A stretch of DNA of 64,000 nt, from NCBI GenBank assembly GCA_963743785.1, contig CAVURD010000034.1, positions 124,001 to 188,000 on the forward strand, written 5' to 3'. Origin of the DNA: Bog-473 sp963743785 (lineage in GTDB: Bacteria > Actinomycetota > Acidimicrobiia > Acidimicrobiales > RAAP-2). The position numbers and the translations under genes are program-made. The notes under the pieces were generated by a model. The model did not search any database. It was given only the letters and a program-made list of their open reading frames with translations, and was not told the DNA's origin. Below are positions 35,683-45,529 of this stretch, piece after piece (position 1 is the stretch's first letter; the number at the start of each line of letters is the position of its first letter).

Positions 35683-36519
35683 GTGGGAGACTCTGATCGT
35701 CGAATCATGGCGGTCATCCTGACCCACAACGCACCCGATTCGCTCGCCCGCTGTCTGAGGGCCGTGGCTAACCAAACCATTCCACCCGACTCCGTGCTGG
35801 TGGTGGACAACGCCAGCCGTCCACCGGTGTCACTCGACACTCCGGCCGGCGCAGGGCTGCCCACCACGGTGATGCGGTCAGAGGTGAACACCGGGCCGGC
35901 CGGGGGTTACGCCCAGGCCCTTGGTGAGTTCCTCGCCTCGGGCTTCCGACACGCCTGGGTGCTCGACGACGACATGGTGCCGGACGTCCACTGCCTTGAG
36001 CGACTGTGGGCGGTGGCCCAACGGGATCCTGACTCCGCGTTCGTGTTTCCGATCTCCCGGCAACGGGACGGCGTGTGCGAGCTGTGGCCGTCCTGGTGTG
36101 GCTTCATCGTCGCCCGTCAGATTATTGAAGCAGTCGGATTGCCGATGGCGGAATTGTTCTGGTGGGCGGAGGATACCGAGTACCTGCAGTGGCGGATTCC
36201 CGAGGCCGGGTACTACTGGCAGGTCGTCAATGAAGCTCTCGTCGACCACGACCCGATTCGGCACGGTGACGGTGTACCGCTGTGGAAGTACTACTACGAA
36301 TCCCGCAACATGCTCTACGTCCATCTGCGTGTCAAGCGCCGCATCGGTCGCTATCCGCGTAATATGTCCATGTTGTTGGCGCGTGCCATTCTGCGTGAGA
36401 AGGGCGGGCGCCTGCGCCGCTTGGCGGTGATGGCTCGAGGACTGTCGGACGGAGCGAGGGGGAGACTGGGTGTCCGCTATCCAGTTGAGCCCATGCGTGA
36501 GCGTACGCCGTCGTTGTGA
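35683..36519 (+). CDS. GT2-family glycosyltransferase
   Basis: A 278-residue GT-A glycosyltransferase of family 2, resembling rhamnosyl or galactofuranosyl transferases of surface polysaccharides. RRIMAVILTHNAPDSLARCL opens the fold, PDSVLVVDNASRPP gives the nucleotide region, NTGPAGGYAQAL follows, and the acidic metal motif is HAWVLDDDMVPD. A later WWAEDTEYLQWRI is the usual acceptor or catalytic segment. The GTG at 35683 has a perfect aaggagg 5 nt upstream, which decides the start over an in-frame ATG at 35608. It stands alone. Confidence 0.88.
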   Translation: MGDSDRRIMAVILTHNAPDSLARCLRAVANQTIPPDSVLVVDNASRPPVSLDTPAGAGLPTTVMRSEVNTGPAGGYAQALGEFLASGFRHAWVLDDDMVPDVHCLERLWAVAQRDPDSAFVFPISRQRDGVCELWPSWCGFIVARQIIEAVGLPMAELFWWAEDTEYLQWRIPEAGYYWQVVNEALVDHDPIRHGDGVPLWKYYYESRNMLYVHLRVKRRIGRYPRNMSMLLARAILREKGGRLRRLAVMARGLSDGARGRLGVRYPVEPMRERTPSL

Positions 36520-36848
36520 GACCCGCGTGGGTGGGCCCGACAAGGCCTGGATCCCGCAAGGTTGCCGATCGGCCAGGTTGGCACAGTGGGTTCGCCGTAG
36601 CCGGTGGACCTCAGATGCACCCCTGACTGTGTCGCTTTTGCTCCTGGCGATACCCGACGTCGCCAATTTCGTGACCTCCTACATGTCACCTCATACCAAC
36701 ACCTCCTCGCATTGCCCAGAGTGGCGATGAACCGGCCGCCCGGCAGCGGGGCACCTACTCCTGTCCGAGATCCTCTTGAGGTTCTCGCCGTGCGGGTGTA
36801 GAGCCGTTCACAATATTCGCCGCCATACATTCACGACGCTCCAAGGAA
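36520..36848. other. Intergenic region between convergent genes
   Basis: About 330 nt between the stops of the GT2 gene and a methyltransferase on the other strand. No gene or strong terminator hairpin was found. Confidence 0.35.
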
Positions 36849-37700
36849 CTATTTCAATGCAACGACAGCGTCCTGAAGCTTTGCGAATCCAGGGTGGATC
36901 GGCTCGACGATCGTCAGCCCGGTGTCGGCGTATGTGTTCCGAACGAAGGACTCCCGATAGGCGACGGTAGAGTCGGGAACCTCAGGGTCGTGGTAGGCGA
37001 TGTCCCCGCCCGCATCGAGATGCATCCCCGCGATGAGTGGACTTACATTGGTAGACGGGTCGTTCTCGAACAACAACCAGGTCGAATAGCTGATTCCGCC
37101 GGGACGCAGGATGCGATGGATTTCATTCAGATAGTTGACTGAACCTTCGTGGGACATGTGCGTGAACACAGAGTGAGCAAAGGCAAAATCGAATGACGAA
37201 TCAGAGTATGGAAATCTGAGTTCAGAGGCCAATGGCAGGGATGCATCGGGAAGGTAAGCCGAGTTGAAGACTGGAACGAACTGGAACTGGAAGTTTGGGA
37301 ATATCGAAGTGATGTGAGCCTTGCACCATTCAATAAGTTGCTCCATGATGTCGAACCCCTCGTAGCGTGATTCTTTGTCGAGGTAATCACATAGGTATCG
37401 GGCCGTGCGTCCCACACCGCATCCAATATCCAGAACATCATGATCCGGTCGAAGTCCGGCCATATTCAACCGGCCCATAGTGGTCAATCCCACATCCTGA
37501 AAAACACCAGGCGGTCCGACCTGATTCTGCAGGGAAGGGCTGGGCATCGGAATCGCAGCCTCCGCAGGGAACAGTCGTGTTGCGGGGAAACTGCCGGGAC
37601 AAGTTTCCGAACGAGCCGAGATCGGCGAGCTTTCACGTAGAGCGGCTGAGTCTGTCGGTTTGGTACGTGTCCAAATTGCGCGTCGCTGGCGTCGTGCCAT
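36849..37700 (-). CDS. Class I SAM-dependent methyltransferase
   Basis: A 283-residue methyltransferase. Motif I is HDVLDIGCGVGRTARYLCDY, motif II area SRYEGFDIMEQLIEWCK, and the post-motif region FDFAFAHSVFTHMSHEGSVN with HRILRPGGISYSTWLLFEND. The first ~50 residues are poorly conserved and Ser/Arg-rich. The ATG at 37700 has gggaggt about 8 nt upstream. The order SVFTHM resembles the methyltransferase at 31 kb (SVFSHL), so they may be distant paralogues. Surrounding glycosyltransferases suggest a glycan or lipid substrate, unproven. Confidence 0.85.
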   Translation of the reverse strand: MARRQRRAIWTRTKPTDSAALRESSPISARSETCPGSFPATRLFPAEAAIPMPSPSLQNQVGPPGVFQDVGLTTMGRLNMAGLRPDHDVLDIGCGVGRTARYLCDYLDKESRYEGFDIMEQLIEWCKAHITSIFPNFQFQFVPVFNSAYLPDASLPLASELRFPYSDSSFDFAFAHSVFTHMSHEGSVNYLNEIHRILRPGGISYSTWLLFENDPSTNVSPLIAGMHLDAGGDIAYHDPEVPDSTVAYRESFVRNTYADTGLTIVEPIHPGFAKLQDAVVALK

Positions 37701-37968
37701 GAGTGCCTACCTCCCAGAACGTGGTCGCTCACCATCCCACACATATCGCAGCATGACCGCTACACAGCTCAAGAGCCTAGGTTGATGCAGGGCATCCAGG
37801 ACGACATTCGCACCCAGAATAGATCCACACATTGGAGGTTTCCCCGGGGACAAGCTCATGACGTGTCGATCAACGGATCAATCCCCACGGAAGACGCAAG
37901 TCCTTGCGGCAGACCAGATTGGGGCACGGTGACTCCCGACGACGTAGCCTTGGCCTGTGGGAGTCGGG

Positions 37969-38307
37969 ATGCGTATTTGGATTGCAGTAGTCGCCACCGT
38001 TGCCCTTGGCATTGGAGCTTTCATCTCAATTGCAGCAGTGGGCCAAATTCATCATGAAAACGGCTGCTCGCAATATCACAACGCCCTCGTAGCAATAACT
38101 GAGGATCTCAATCTGAAACTGACGCCGAATACGGAAGATCTCAACATCTTGACGCCCAATGAGCGAGACAGAGTGACTCAAGGCCTGAAATCCGTACAGC
38201 AGGCAAGCAAAAGACATCCGAAGGAGGCTGAGTTTTTTCGTGCGGTCGCGGCGACATATCTTTCGAACTCACTCGTGCCGTCGGCAATGGCCGAGCACGG
38301 CTGCTGA
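37969..38307 (+). CDS. Small hypothetical secreted or membrane-anchored protein
   Basis: Not recognised. It has 112 residues: an N-terminal hydrophobic segment (MRIWIAVVATVALGIGAFIS) that is a signal peptide or anchor, then a soluble helical part (ITEDLNLKLTPNTEDLNILT) with a single Cys pair. The ATG at 37969 has gggag 5 nt upstream; a GTG four codons earlier is the alternative. GC content is lower than in the housekeeping block. Its function is unknown. Confidence 0.5.
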   Translation: MRIWIAVVATVALGIGAFISIAAVGQIHHENGCSQYHNALVAITEDLNLKLTPNTEDLNILTPNERDRVTQGLKSVQQASKRHPKEAEFFRAVAATYLSNSLVPSAMAEHGC

Positions 38308-38637
38308 CCAAAAGATGCTACGCCAATCGCCGAACCGGGCCTGATCTACGCTTCGTACTCGCCGCACAGCCCTAGTTCTCACACGGGGCCAGGGTCGGCT
38401 GGCCACGCCCGCCCGCATCTCATGGTCGTTCACATAGATGTCCGCCCAGCACGCTCAACGGTCGGCCCGCAGAGGCGAAAAGTGCTCCGACAGACCGTTG
38501 ATCCTACGCCCGGATTCGATTCACTTACAGGTCCTCAGCGATCCACGAACTGCTCCAGTACGGAATTATCCCTCAGCCGCGGCCGTAGCGTTGACCAGCA
38601 AGATTTGGTGATTTGCCGAATCGCACGTACGGAATCC
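38308..38637. other. Intergenic region between convergent genes
   Basis: About 330 nt between two converging genes. No gene, RNA or clear terminator could be recognised. Confidence 0.35.
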
Positions 38638-40569
38638 CTAGGTGACCGTGAGGGTGGCCGCATTGGTCGTTACCGATCCACCGCCGTTGGTGAAGACGGC
38701 CCGGAACTCCCAGCCGTTCACAAAGGCGCTCGGCATGCCGCTGATGGTCGTCGATGACAACCCCGGAGCATTGATCCAGGTGGATCCTTGGTTGACCGAC
38801 ACCTGCCACTGCACGGTCGGCGTCGGGGTGCCGCTGGCCGCCGCTGTGAAGGTGGCCGTTCCCCCTGGGGCCACTGACTGGCTCATCGGCTGGGTCGTCA
38901 CCACGGGAGCGATATCGGGCAGCACGGTGATGGTGGCGGCAGCGGTGGTCGCCGTCCCCACATGGTTGGTGAAGACCGCCCGGACCTCCCAGCCGTTCTC
39001 GAAGGCCGTAAGCGGCCCCGTGGTGATGCTGGGAGTTGTTAACCCCGGAACGTTGAGCCAGGTGCTGCCCCCGTTGGCCGATGCCTGCCACTGCACGGTC
39101 GGTGTCACGATGCTCGCGCCCGCGGAGAAAGTCAACGTGTTGCCCGAGTACACCGACTGGCTGACCGGGTCAGTGGTGATGGTCGGTGCGACAGCGGGCT
39201 GGAAGATGTCTTGGCCGAAGGGAGTGAGCCCCGAGGCGGCCGCGAACCCAAGGTGGCCAAGGCCGTCTGCACCTCCACTGGTGAGCCCCAGCAGATCTTC
39301 GTAGCTTCGCAAGGCCGAGTAGTGGTTGTAGCTGCCAGTTGTGTCAACGGTCCCGGGCTGGATGTACGTGGAGTTGAGCAAGAGAGCCCCGGTCCTCCCA
39401 CCGCCGGGATCGGCGCCGGGGGTGGTCGGTGGCGTGCCCAGCAAGGGACTGAATCCGGGATAGGCCCAGTTCGGTCCCGGCTGCTCATTGCAGCAGGCGG
39501 TCGTGTCGGTGAGCCCACCTTCATCAAACGTCACGGCCACGAGCATCTGGCCGGACTGGTACGACGGAGAGGCGAGGATGAGCGGCATCCAGTGCTTGAG
39601 CCAGAGATCCGCCGCGACGAGGCCCCCGGTCTTGCCGCCCTCCACATTGGTACCGGCGCAGGTTCCATCATGCCCATCGTCACAGAGGTTCGGCGTGATG
39701 AAACCGAACTTGGGAGTGGTCGCGGTACTGGACAGATCGTTCGCGAGGTGTCCGGTGAAGGTGTCGGCAAGTGGTGTGCCATTGAACGTGCTGGGCGTTC
39801 CAACGGTCACCGTTCCGCTGGGAACCACGTTGGCGTCACATTCTGCGCTGTTGTCGATGATCGAGTGGAAGAACATGAACGGGTTGTGCCGCGTGGTGTA
39901 CTGGTCGGTCGCCTCGGCGGTTTCGGTCTTGTCCGTGCCACCCAAGGTCGGGTGCGCACAGTCGGTGCCACCGAGCGGGTCGGGAGTCCCCCCGTCGCGC
40001 GTCGCATCGTTGCCCATGTCTTCGGCATACTCCCGCCACGAGGCCACGTGAGTGACGGGATTGGGAGGGAAGGCCGCGTCGAGCTGGTCAGCGATAGTCG
40101 GCGCCCCATGAGTCGTGGCGGTGGGCGCCGGATACACGCAGCCGTTGCCGTCTACTTGCCCGGGATAGGTCGAGCTGTTCGGGTCGTCTGTTCCTGGTGA
40201 CACGTTGACGTACTCGCCAAGGTCACAGTCCGAGTCAGTCAAGGGCGTCGGTGCCTGGCCGGAGATCTGAGCGATGTAGTTATCCAGGCTGACATGACCG
40301 GTGGCGTAGTAGTTGTCGAGCAGCTCGCCCTTAGGGACCAGTGTCTGGTTGAGATAGGTCGCGGGTGAAGTGGGCCCGAAGGTATTGGAAAAGCTCTCGT
40401 TCTCGAGGTCAATGACCAGGATGTTGTTGATCGATCCCGGTGGGAGCGCGGCTCGCACGACCGCGCCTTGGACTTCCGTCGCCCCAGACACTTGGCCGAA
40501 AGTCGCGGCCATAAGCACCATTGTGACCGTGACCGCGCTTGCCGTTACCCATCGCTTCAGCCGTCCCAT
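38638..40569 (-). CDS. Secreted phosphoesterase (acid phosphatase / phospholipase C type) with two Ig-like repeats
   Basis: Exported phosphoesterase of 643 residues. A signal peptide (KRWVTASAVTVTMVLMAAT) is followed by the phosphoesterase domain: NNILVIDLENESFSNTFGPT, GHVSLDNYIAQISGQAPTP, FDEGGLTDTTACC and SYNHYSALRSYEDLLGL. These are the Asp/Glu/His-containing regions of PF04185. The C-terminus carries two Ig-like repeats of ~85 residues (PVSQSVYSGNTLTFSAGAS, PMSQSVAPGGTATFTAAAS) each ending in a VRAVFTN or FRAVFTN motif. The same repeat occurs in the glycine-rich protein at 50 kb. The ATG at 40569 is preceded by aggggggt. It is divergent from a LysR regulator (127 nt), a natural candidate for control. 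Confidence 0.88.
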   Translation of the reverse strand: MGRLKRWVTASAVTVTMVLMAATFGQVSGATEVQGAVVRAALPPGSINNILVIDLENESFSNTFGPTSPATYLNQTLVPKGELLDNYYATGHVSLDNYIAQISGQAPTPLTDSDCDLGEYVNVSPGTDDPNSSTYPGQVDGNGCVYPAPTATTHGAPTIADQLDAAFPPNPVTHVASWREYAEDMGNDATRDGGTPDPLGGTDCAHPTLGGTDKTETAEATDQYTTRHNPFMFFHSIIDNSAECDANVVPSGTVTVGTPSTFNGTPLADTFTGHLANDLSSTATTPKFGFITPNLCDDGHDGTCAGTNVEGGKTGGLVAADLWLKHWMPLILASPSYQSGQMLVAVTFDEGGLTDTTACCNEQPGPNWAYPGFSPLLGTPPTTPGADPGGGRTGALLLNSTYIQPGTVDTTGSYNHYSALRSYEDLLGLTSGGADGLGHLGFAAASGLTPFGQDIFQPAVAPTITTDPVSQSVYSGNTLTFSAGASIVTPTVQWQASANGGSTWLNVPGLTTPSITTGPLTAFENGWEVRAVFTNHVGTATTAAATITVLPDIAPVVTTQPMSQSVAPGGTATFTAAASGTPTPTVQWQVSVNQGSTWINAPGLSSTTISGMPSAFVNGWEFRAVFTNGGGSVTTNAATLTVT

Positions 40570-40696
40570 CGATGACCCCCCTGTAGTTCCAGTTGTCAAC
40601 ACTCGTCGTGGTGGTACCGAGTGCCCTCATGAGGAGATCATCAACTTCGAGCGACCACAAGCTCCTTTCTAGCTATGACGCCTATGCTCTGCGGAC

Positions 40697-41584
40697 ATGA
40701 ACGTTCAGCAGTTGCGCTATCTGGTCGCCGTCAGTGACTTCGGGTCGGTGAGCGCCGCGGCTCGATCGCTGCGCGTCACGCAGCCGGTGATCTCTCGCTC
40801 CGTTCGATCGTTCGAAGTCGAACATCGCCTAACCGTGTTCTGTCTCTCCGGTAGACGCCTCGTTCCCACGGCGGCGGGCAGGGCAGTCGTCGATTCAGCA
40901 CGAGAAGCCCTTGCTGCGATCGATGCCGTGCGACAGACGGCACGGGCGGCGGGGGGCCAATCAGAACTTGTCATTGCCACCACTCCCACGAATGGGTTGC
41001 TCCTCACGACCGCACTGAGCGACCTCGCTCAGTGCGAACCCAATCTCGAAATCACAGTACGCCGTGCCAGCGATGGCGATGAGGTGCTCCGACAGGTCCA
41101 AAGTGGGGTGGCGGAAATTGGCTTCGCTGAACTGACTTCAGCGCCAAGTGACCGCCAACTGATCTGGAATCCGATTGGTGAGGTAGAAGTCGTATTGGTA
41201 TCTCCGATTGGCTCAGAGCTCCCCGCGGCAGTGTCGTGGGATGATGTGGTGACTCAGCCGCTCATCATGCCGCCGGCTGGCTCTGGACGGCGTCGGCTCA
41301 TTGATGGCATGGCCGCCACGTCAGCGGGGACCACTCCCCTGGTGTCAATCGTTATCGAGGACCGAGGATCTTGGATTGCGGCCGCTCAGGCCGGAATGGG
41401 ATCCTTCCTTTCATACCGGTGTGTTGTAGCCAGCCCAGAGAGAATCGAGATCCGGTCCTTCAAACCGCCCCAGAATTCCACCATCGGGTTCATTCATCGC
41501 GTCGGTCCAATCTCCGGCGCCGCAGCGCAGCTCATGGAACTCGCGCGAGCTTCGTGTGGCAGTTCATCACCAGTCTCGGCCTGA
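40697..41584 (+). CDS. LysR-family transcriptional regulator
   Basis: A 295-residue LysR regulator. The winged HTH is MNVQQLRYLVAVSDFGSVS, AAARSLRVTQPVISRSVRSF and HRLTVFCLSGRRLVPTAAGR. A type 2 periplasmic-binding-like effector domain follows (LVIATTPTNGLLLTTALSDL). It is divergently transcribed from the secreted phosphoesterase with a 127-nt shared promoter region, the typical layout for a LysR protein that controls its neighbour. The effector is unknown. Confidence 0.92.
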   Translation: MNVQQLRYLVAVSDFGSVSAAARSLRVTQPVISRSVRSFEVEHRLTVFCLSGRRLVPTAAGRAVVDSAREALAAIDAVRQTARAAGGQSELVIATTPTNGLLLTTALSDLAQCEPNLEITVRRASDGDEVLRQVQSGVAEIGFAELTSAPSDRQLIWNPIGEVEVVLVSPIGSELPAAVSWDDVVTQPLIMPPAGSGRRRLIDGMAATSAGTTPLVSIVIEDRGSWIAAAQAGMGSFLSYRCVVASPERIEIRSFKPPQNSTIGFIHRVGPISGAAAQLMELARASCGSSSPVSA

Positions 41585-42226
41585 GGGTTGCGCTCGCCCG
41601 GAGTGATGGACTCGGAGGTCCAACCCGACGCGAGTCGTGCCATACCTCCGGGACTGGGATTGTCCGGAGACGGAACGAGAGGACGATATCGACACCAAGC
41701 TGTCATTCGATTTCGAGGCCCCGCCTCTGCCGCCGATAGCTGACCGCCGCCGCTGGGCTGTCGTGCCCGGTCCCCTGGGCTTCCCAAAACAGATCCTCCC
41801 TCTGTGAACCCGGGACCCCGAGCAGGACGACCGGTTGATTGTCACTACTCCATCCACCAGCGCGGTCGAGTTCAAGACCACTGATCTTGTTGACGGAGCG
41901 CCGGGCTGGGGAGCGCCCGTTGCATCCTGGTTGGCCTTCACATCGCCCAGACGCAACGAATGCGGCCTGAGCCGAATCGCCCCTACGTATGACTGGAGCC
42001 AATCCTCAGCCACCCGGCTAAAGCAAGGGTGGACTTACTCGAGACTCAGGTTTAGACCTGTCAAGAGACCCAGAAACTGGTGCCGATTTGATTGGCAATT
42101 CATTGACTGGCGGGGTCGAATCAGTGCCGCTCCGACAGCGATGTGACAGTCATGCGAACGAAATCCAGGGTGCTTCCACGCGCCTCGTGTCATCCATCCC
42201 ACGCTTCTTGTCACCTGCGAAGCCCC
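41585..42226. other. Long non-coding stretch before beta-helix gene
   Basis: About 640 nt between the LysR gene and the beta-helix start. Open frames on both strands look random, with no domain and mixed codon bias. It likely contains the promoter of the beta-helix gene and a long 5' leader. I could not fit a known riboswitch. Confidence 0.35.
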
Positions 42227-43510
42227 ATGATCCGCCGTTGGGGCATGTGGCTTGCCCTCGTTGCTGCGTTGTCTCCGCCAGCGGCGAGTGGGTCTGCTGC
42301 TACTGACGAGGAAGCCGTAGCTCCCACAGTCATCTCCTTACCGTCCAGCATCAGGGCTGACTGCTCGGTGGCCGACAGCGCGGGCATCCTGTCCAACTGG
42401 CTCAACAGTCTGCCGGCCAACTCGACGGTCAATTTCCCCGTCAACGGGTGCTTCCTGATCAACTCGACCCTCTGGGTTCATAACACGACCGGGCTGACCA
42501 TCAACGGCAATAATAGTTGGCTGGTGCAATCGGTAGCCCCAGCCGTGCCTGCACCCTTCATCCTCTTGACTCAGGACACGAACCTGGCGATGAGCAACGC
42601 CGTGGTGGTAGGGGCCTACAACGGCACCAACGGTGGGACGGGACAAGAGGGGGACTACGGGTTCCTGTTAGAGGCCGACCATGGGCTGACGCTCACTCAC
42701 CTAAACGTCAATGACATCCAGGGCGACTTCATCAACCTCAACGCCCCAGACAGCGGCGACACGGGCAACGACATATCGCTGAACACCAATATCACCATCC
42801 AGAGCTCGAGCTTCACCAATGCCGGCTTCCACGGGCTGACCGTAGAGTCTGTGAACGGATTGAATGTCAACCAGTCCACCTTTACCAACATGGGCGTGGA
42901 CGCAATGGACTTCGAGTACGACGTGTTTTCGACCACATTCGACGCTCAGGGCAATCCACAAGGAGCAGCTCAGGACAACGTGCGCATCACCAATGACACA
43001 TGGACAAACTTTCAGGACGACTGGTTCGCGTCTATCCAGGGCCAGCTCCCCGGCGTCCAAGAGGACAACGTTGTGCTGTGGGGCAATACCGTCAACGCCA
43101 ACTCTCCACTCTTGGAAATCATCGCGTCCAACCCGAACACGACACCACCGCAGTATTGGAACAAGGGCCTGACTATCGCCTTCAACAAGGGCCTCCAACC
43201 TGCCCTTCCCACCACAGGTGCCTCTATTGCCGATCCACCAGGCAACGTCGCCGCCATGCAGATCCAGGGAGTCGTGAATGCCACCATCAGCGCCAACATC
43301 TTCCCGCTGTTCGACGGTACGCCCGACTACTACGCGAATACCCCCTATATCGCCGTCATGCAGGCGTATGAAGATCAGAATTTGATCATTCAGGACAACG
43401 ATTTTTCGGGGGCATACGACATATTGCAGGCGGGATCAAGTGGTAACAGCGTCGCCGAGTGCAACAACTACTACGGGGTCAATGGAGCCGCGACCGATGG
43501 GCCCTGCTGA
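42227..43510 (+). CDS. Secreted right-handed parallel beta-helix protein
   Basis: Exported protein of 427 residues. A signal peptide (MWLALVAALSPPAASGSA) precedes a pectate-lyase-like parallel beta-helix. The repeating short strands show N and T ladders, for example NTTGLTINGNNSWLVQSV, HGLTLTHLNVNDIQGDF, NTNITIQSSSFTNAGFHG and VNQSTFTNMGVDAMDF. Such proteins bind or cleave polysaccharides; no catalytic lyase residues could be assigned. The ATG at 42227 was chosen so that the signal peptide is near the N-terminus. The protein ends in a Cys-containing AECNNYYGVNG segment. Surface or extracellular glycan handling is likely. Confidence 0.8.
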   Translation: MIRRWGMWLALVAALSPPAASGSAATDEEAVAPTVISLPSSIRADCSVADSAGILSNWLNSLPANSTVNFPVNGCFLINSTLWVHNTTGLTINGNNSWLVQSVAPAVPAPFILLTQDTNLAMSNAVVVGAYNGTNGGTGQEGDYGFLLEADHGLTLTHLNVNDIQGDFINLNAPDSGDTGNDISLNTNITIQSSSFTNAGFHGLTVESVNGLNVNQSTFTNMGVDAMDFEYDVFSTTFDAQGNPQGAAQDNVRITNDTWTNFQDDWFASIQGQLPGVQEDNVVLWGNTVNANSPLLEIIASNPNTTPPQYWNKGLTIAFNKGLQPALPTTGASIADPPGNVAAMQIQGVVNATISANIFPLFDGTPDYYANTPYIAVMQAYEDQNLIIQDNDFSGAYDILQAGSSGNSVAECNNYYGVNGAATDGPC

Positions 43511-43798
43511 AACGTCAGATCACGAGACGGTCCCCCGGGTGCTGGGGGCTGGGGTGCACCTGGTTGCCTTGAACTCTTTTCGCGTTGACAAACCACGCGA
43601 TTTCGCCAGTGGAACGCCGCCATCCCGGCTGATCGGAGCCGCCTTCAATCCACTCAGCAGATGGTGGCGGCCCCTCACGTTCCAGATCGGCCGGAGACAC
43701 GACGGACACGACAAGCCGCCTCGCTGACGTCCATGGATACAGCGAATATCGCGGTCTGACATCGGCACAAACTTTGTATCTGCTGCTCAATCTTCCTT

Positions 43799-44257
43799 TT
43801 AGCGGGGAGCACTGCCCTTAGTCACGATCACGGAACAAGGTGCATTACGCACGACGTGATCTGAGACGGACCCGAGCAACACCCGTTTCAGTCCACCCCG
43901 GCCACGAGAGCCGATCACAATGGCCTGAGCCGACAGCTCTACCGCTAGTTGGCAAATTACGGCTCCAGGGTCGCCCTGCAGCACACGGCTCTGGGCACCG
44001 GCGATGCCAAGTCTCCCTTGCGCTTGACGAATCACGGAATCCGCACTCTGGTTCGCTTGTTCCACCGCATTTTCGTACTCTTCGGGGTTCATGTCAGGTC
44101 CGGCGTGTCCAGAGCCGGTAAGAGATACTGGATCCGGGCCCGTCGCCACGGTCACGAGTACGAGCTCCTTGTTGTGTCCGAGCAAGTCGAGGCCCACCGA
44201 CAATGCCTCCACTGATTGATCAGATCCATCGGTACACAGCAGAATCAAGGATGGCAT
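43799..44257 (-). CDS. Universal stress protein (UspA family)
   Basis: A 152-residue single UspA domain. LILLCTDGSDQSVEALSVGL opens the fold, and the ATP-binding loop is IVIGSRGRGGLKRVLLGSVS followed by DHVVRNAPCSVIVT, i.e. G-x2-G-x9-G(S/T). This suggests an ATP-binding member. It stands alone, flanked by non-coding DNA. Family members respond to starvation, hypoxia or redox stress in actinobacteria; no regulatory site could be recognised here. Confidence 0.92.
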   Translation of the reverse strand: MPSLILLCTDGSDQSVEALSVGLDLLGHNKELVLVTVATGPDPVSLTGSGHAGPDMNPEEYENAVEQANQSADSVIRQAQGRLGIAGAQSRVLQGDPGAVICQLAVELSAQAIVIGSRGRGGLKRVLLGSVSDHVVRNAPCSVIVTKGSAPR

Positions 44258-44833
44258 AAACCCACAGTACCCATTCGATTCGACACGATGTGGACGACCG
44301 GCTCAGGGACGTTGCCCTATGCCGGTGCTGCCTTACGCGAGCATTATCGACGCTGAGTAAGGAGCAACTACGGTCTTGTCGTGACCAAATAGTCGATCTA
44401 CAACAGCACCGGCGGGCTCGTCGGGGCAGGTTAGAGTGACGGCACATGTTGCACCAGTGTGCCCTTCTTCTGGACGCGATCCGACGATTGTGAATGAAGG
44501 GTGTACAAGTCGCCGCGCTCTTCACTGATTATCCACCTGAATGCCACCAGCACCAACCCAGCCACTTGTCGGAATGCTCCGGCTGAGAGGCGGACTTGCT
44601 GGACCGTTGAGCAATGGCCATCTCGCAGTCGGGGAAGCCACGGGAGATCTTGATGAAGGTCACGCTTACGAGGGTCGATCCCTCCGGCACCAACCGACGT
44701 TCTTAGGCCGAGAGTGAACCCCACCGCCGATCTCGAGGCCAAGGAACGAAATTACTGCACCATTGCTTCATCGAGAGACACCCCGTCGCCGGCGCCCGAG
44801 CTGACCGAGCGCCAAGGAACCTAACCTGTCAAC
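44258..44833. other. Intergenic region, no gene seen
   Basis: About 575 nt upstream of both the UspA gene (minus) and the SRAP gene (plus), so it holds two divergent promoters. No convincing coding sequence or RNA gene was found, and an operator could not be assigned. Confidence 0.35.
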
Positions 44834-45529
44834 ATGTGTGGCCGCTTCGCCCTCTATACCGAGCCCGTCAAGGTCGCCCGGTTCCTCCAGGCCACGCCAG
44901 GGCACGTCAACGACTGGCAACCGAGCTGGAACATCCCGCCGACCGAACCCATCGTGGGGGCCCGCGAACGGGTCGACGACAACGGCGAGGTCACCCGGAG
45001 CCTTGACCTCTACCGGTGGGGACTGGTGCCCTTCTGGGCCAAGGACCCATCCGTGGGCAGCCGGGCCTTCAACGCCCGGGCCGAAACGGTGGCCAACCAA
45101 CCCATGTTCCGCCACGCCTTTGCGACAGGCAAGCGGATCCTTATCCCGGCCGACGCCTTCTACGAGTGGACGAAAACGGGTGGCCCCAAGGTGCCCAACG
45201 CCTTCCGGCGCAGCGATGGTGAGCCCATCGTCTTCGCCGGACTCTGCGAGTACTGGAAGGCACCTGACGACGACGAGTGGATGCTATCGGCCACCATCAT
45301 CACGACCTCCGACAATCCCGACATGCACGAGATCCACAACCGGATGCCGGTCATCTTGGAGAAGAGCACCTGGGATCAGTGGGTGAACCCCGGGTTCGAG
45401 GACCTTGACGAATTGCAAAGCCTGCTCAAGCCGGCCAAAAAGGGCACGCTGGAGCACTACCCGGTCAGCAGGGACGTCGGGAAGGTCACCAACAACGCCG
45501 AATACCTACTGGAGTTGAACAGCGGATGA
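44834..45529 (+). CDS. yedK: SOS response-associated peptidase (SRAP; HMCES/YedK type)
   Basis: A 231-residue SRAP domain that crosslinks to abasic sites in single-stranded DNA through its N-terminal Cys. The protein begins MCGRFALYTEP, giving Cys2 after Met removal. Other catalytic elements are the Asn in SWNIPPTEP, the Glu in PADAFYEWTKTGG and the His in MHEIHNRMPVIL. Length and motif order match the family. Its stop overlaps the next gene's ATG (ATGA), so the two are probably translated together although their functions look unrelated. No SOS box was identified upstream. Confidence 0.95.
   Translation: MCGRFALYTEPVKVARFLQATPGHVNDWQPSWNIPPTEPIVGARERVDDNGEVTRSLDLYRWGLVPFWAKDPSVGSRAFNARAETVANQPMFRHAFATGKRILIPADAFYEWTKTGGPKVPNAFRRSDGEPIVFAGLCEYWKAPDDDEWMLSATIITTSDNPDMHEIHNRMPVILEKSTWDQWVNPGFEDLDELQSLLKPAKKGTLEHYPVSRDVGKVTNNAEYLLELNSG

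Noticed and set aside
41990..42060. A possible riboswitch leader before the beta-helix gene (sequence around gccacccggctaaagc)
   Set aside because: I could not fit conserved pairing or the core of any known riboswitch class by eye.
41567..42146. Open frames on both strands between LysR and the beta-helix gene
   Set aside because: The translations are random-looking, with no motif, signal or codon support.
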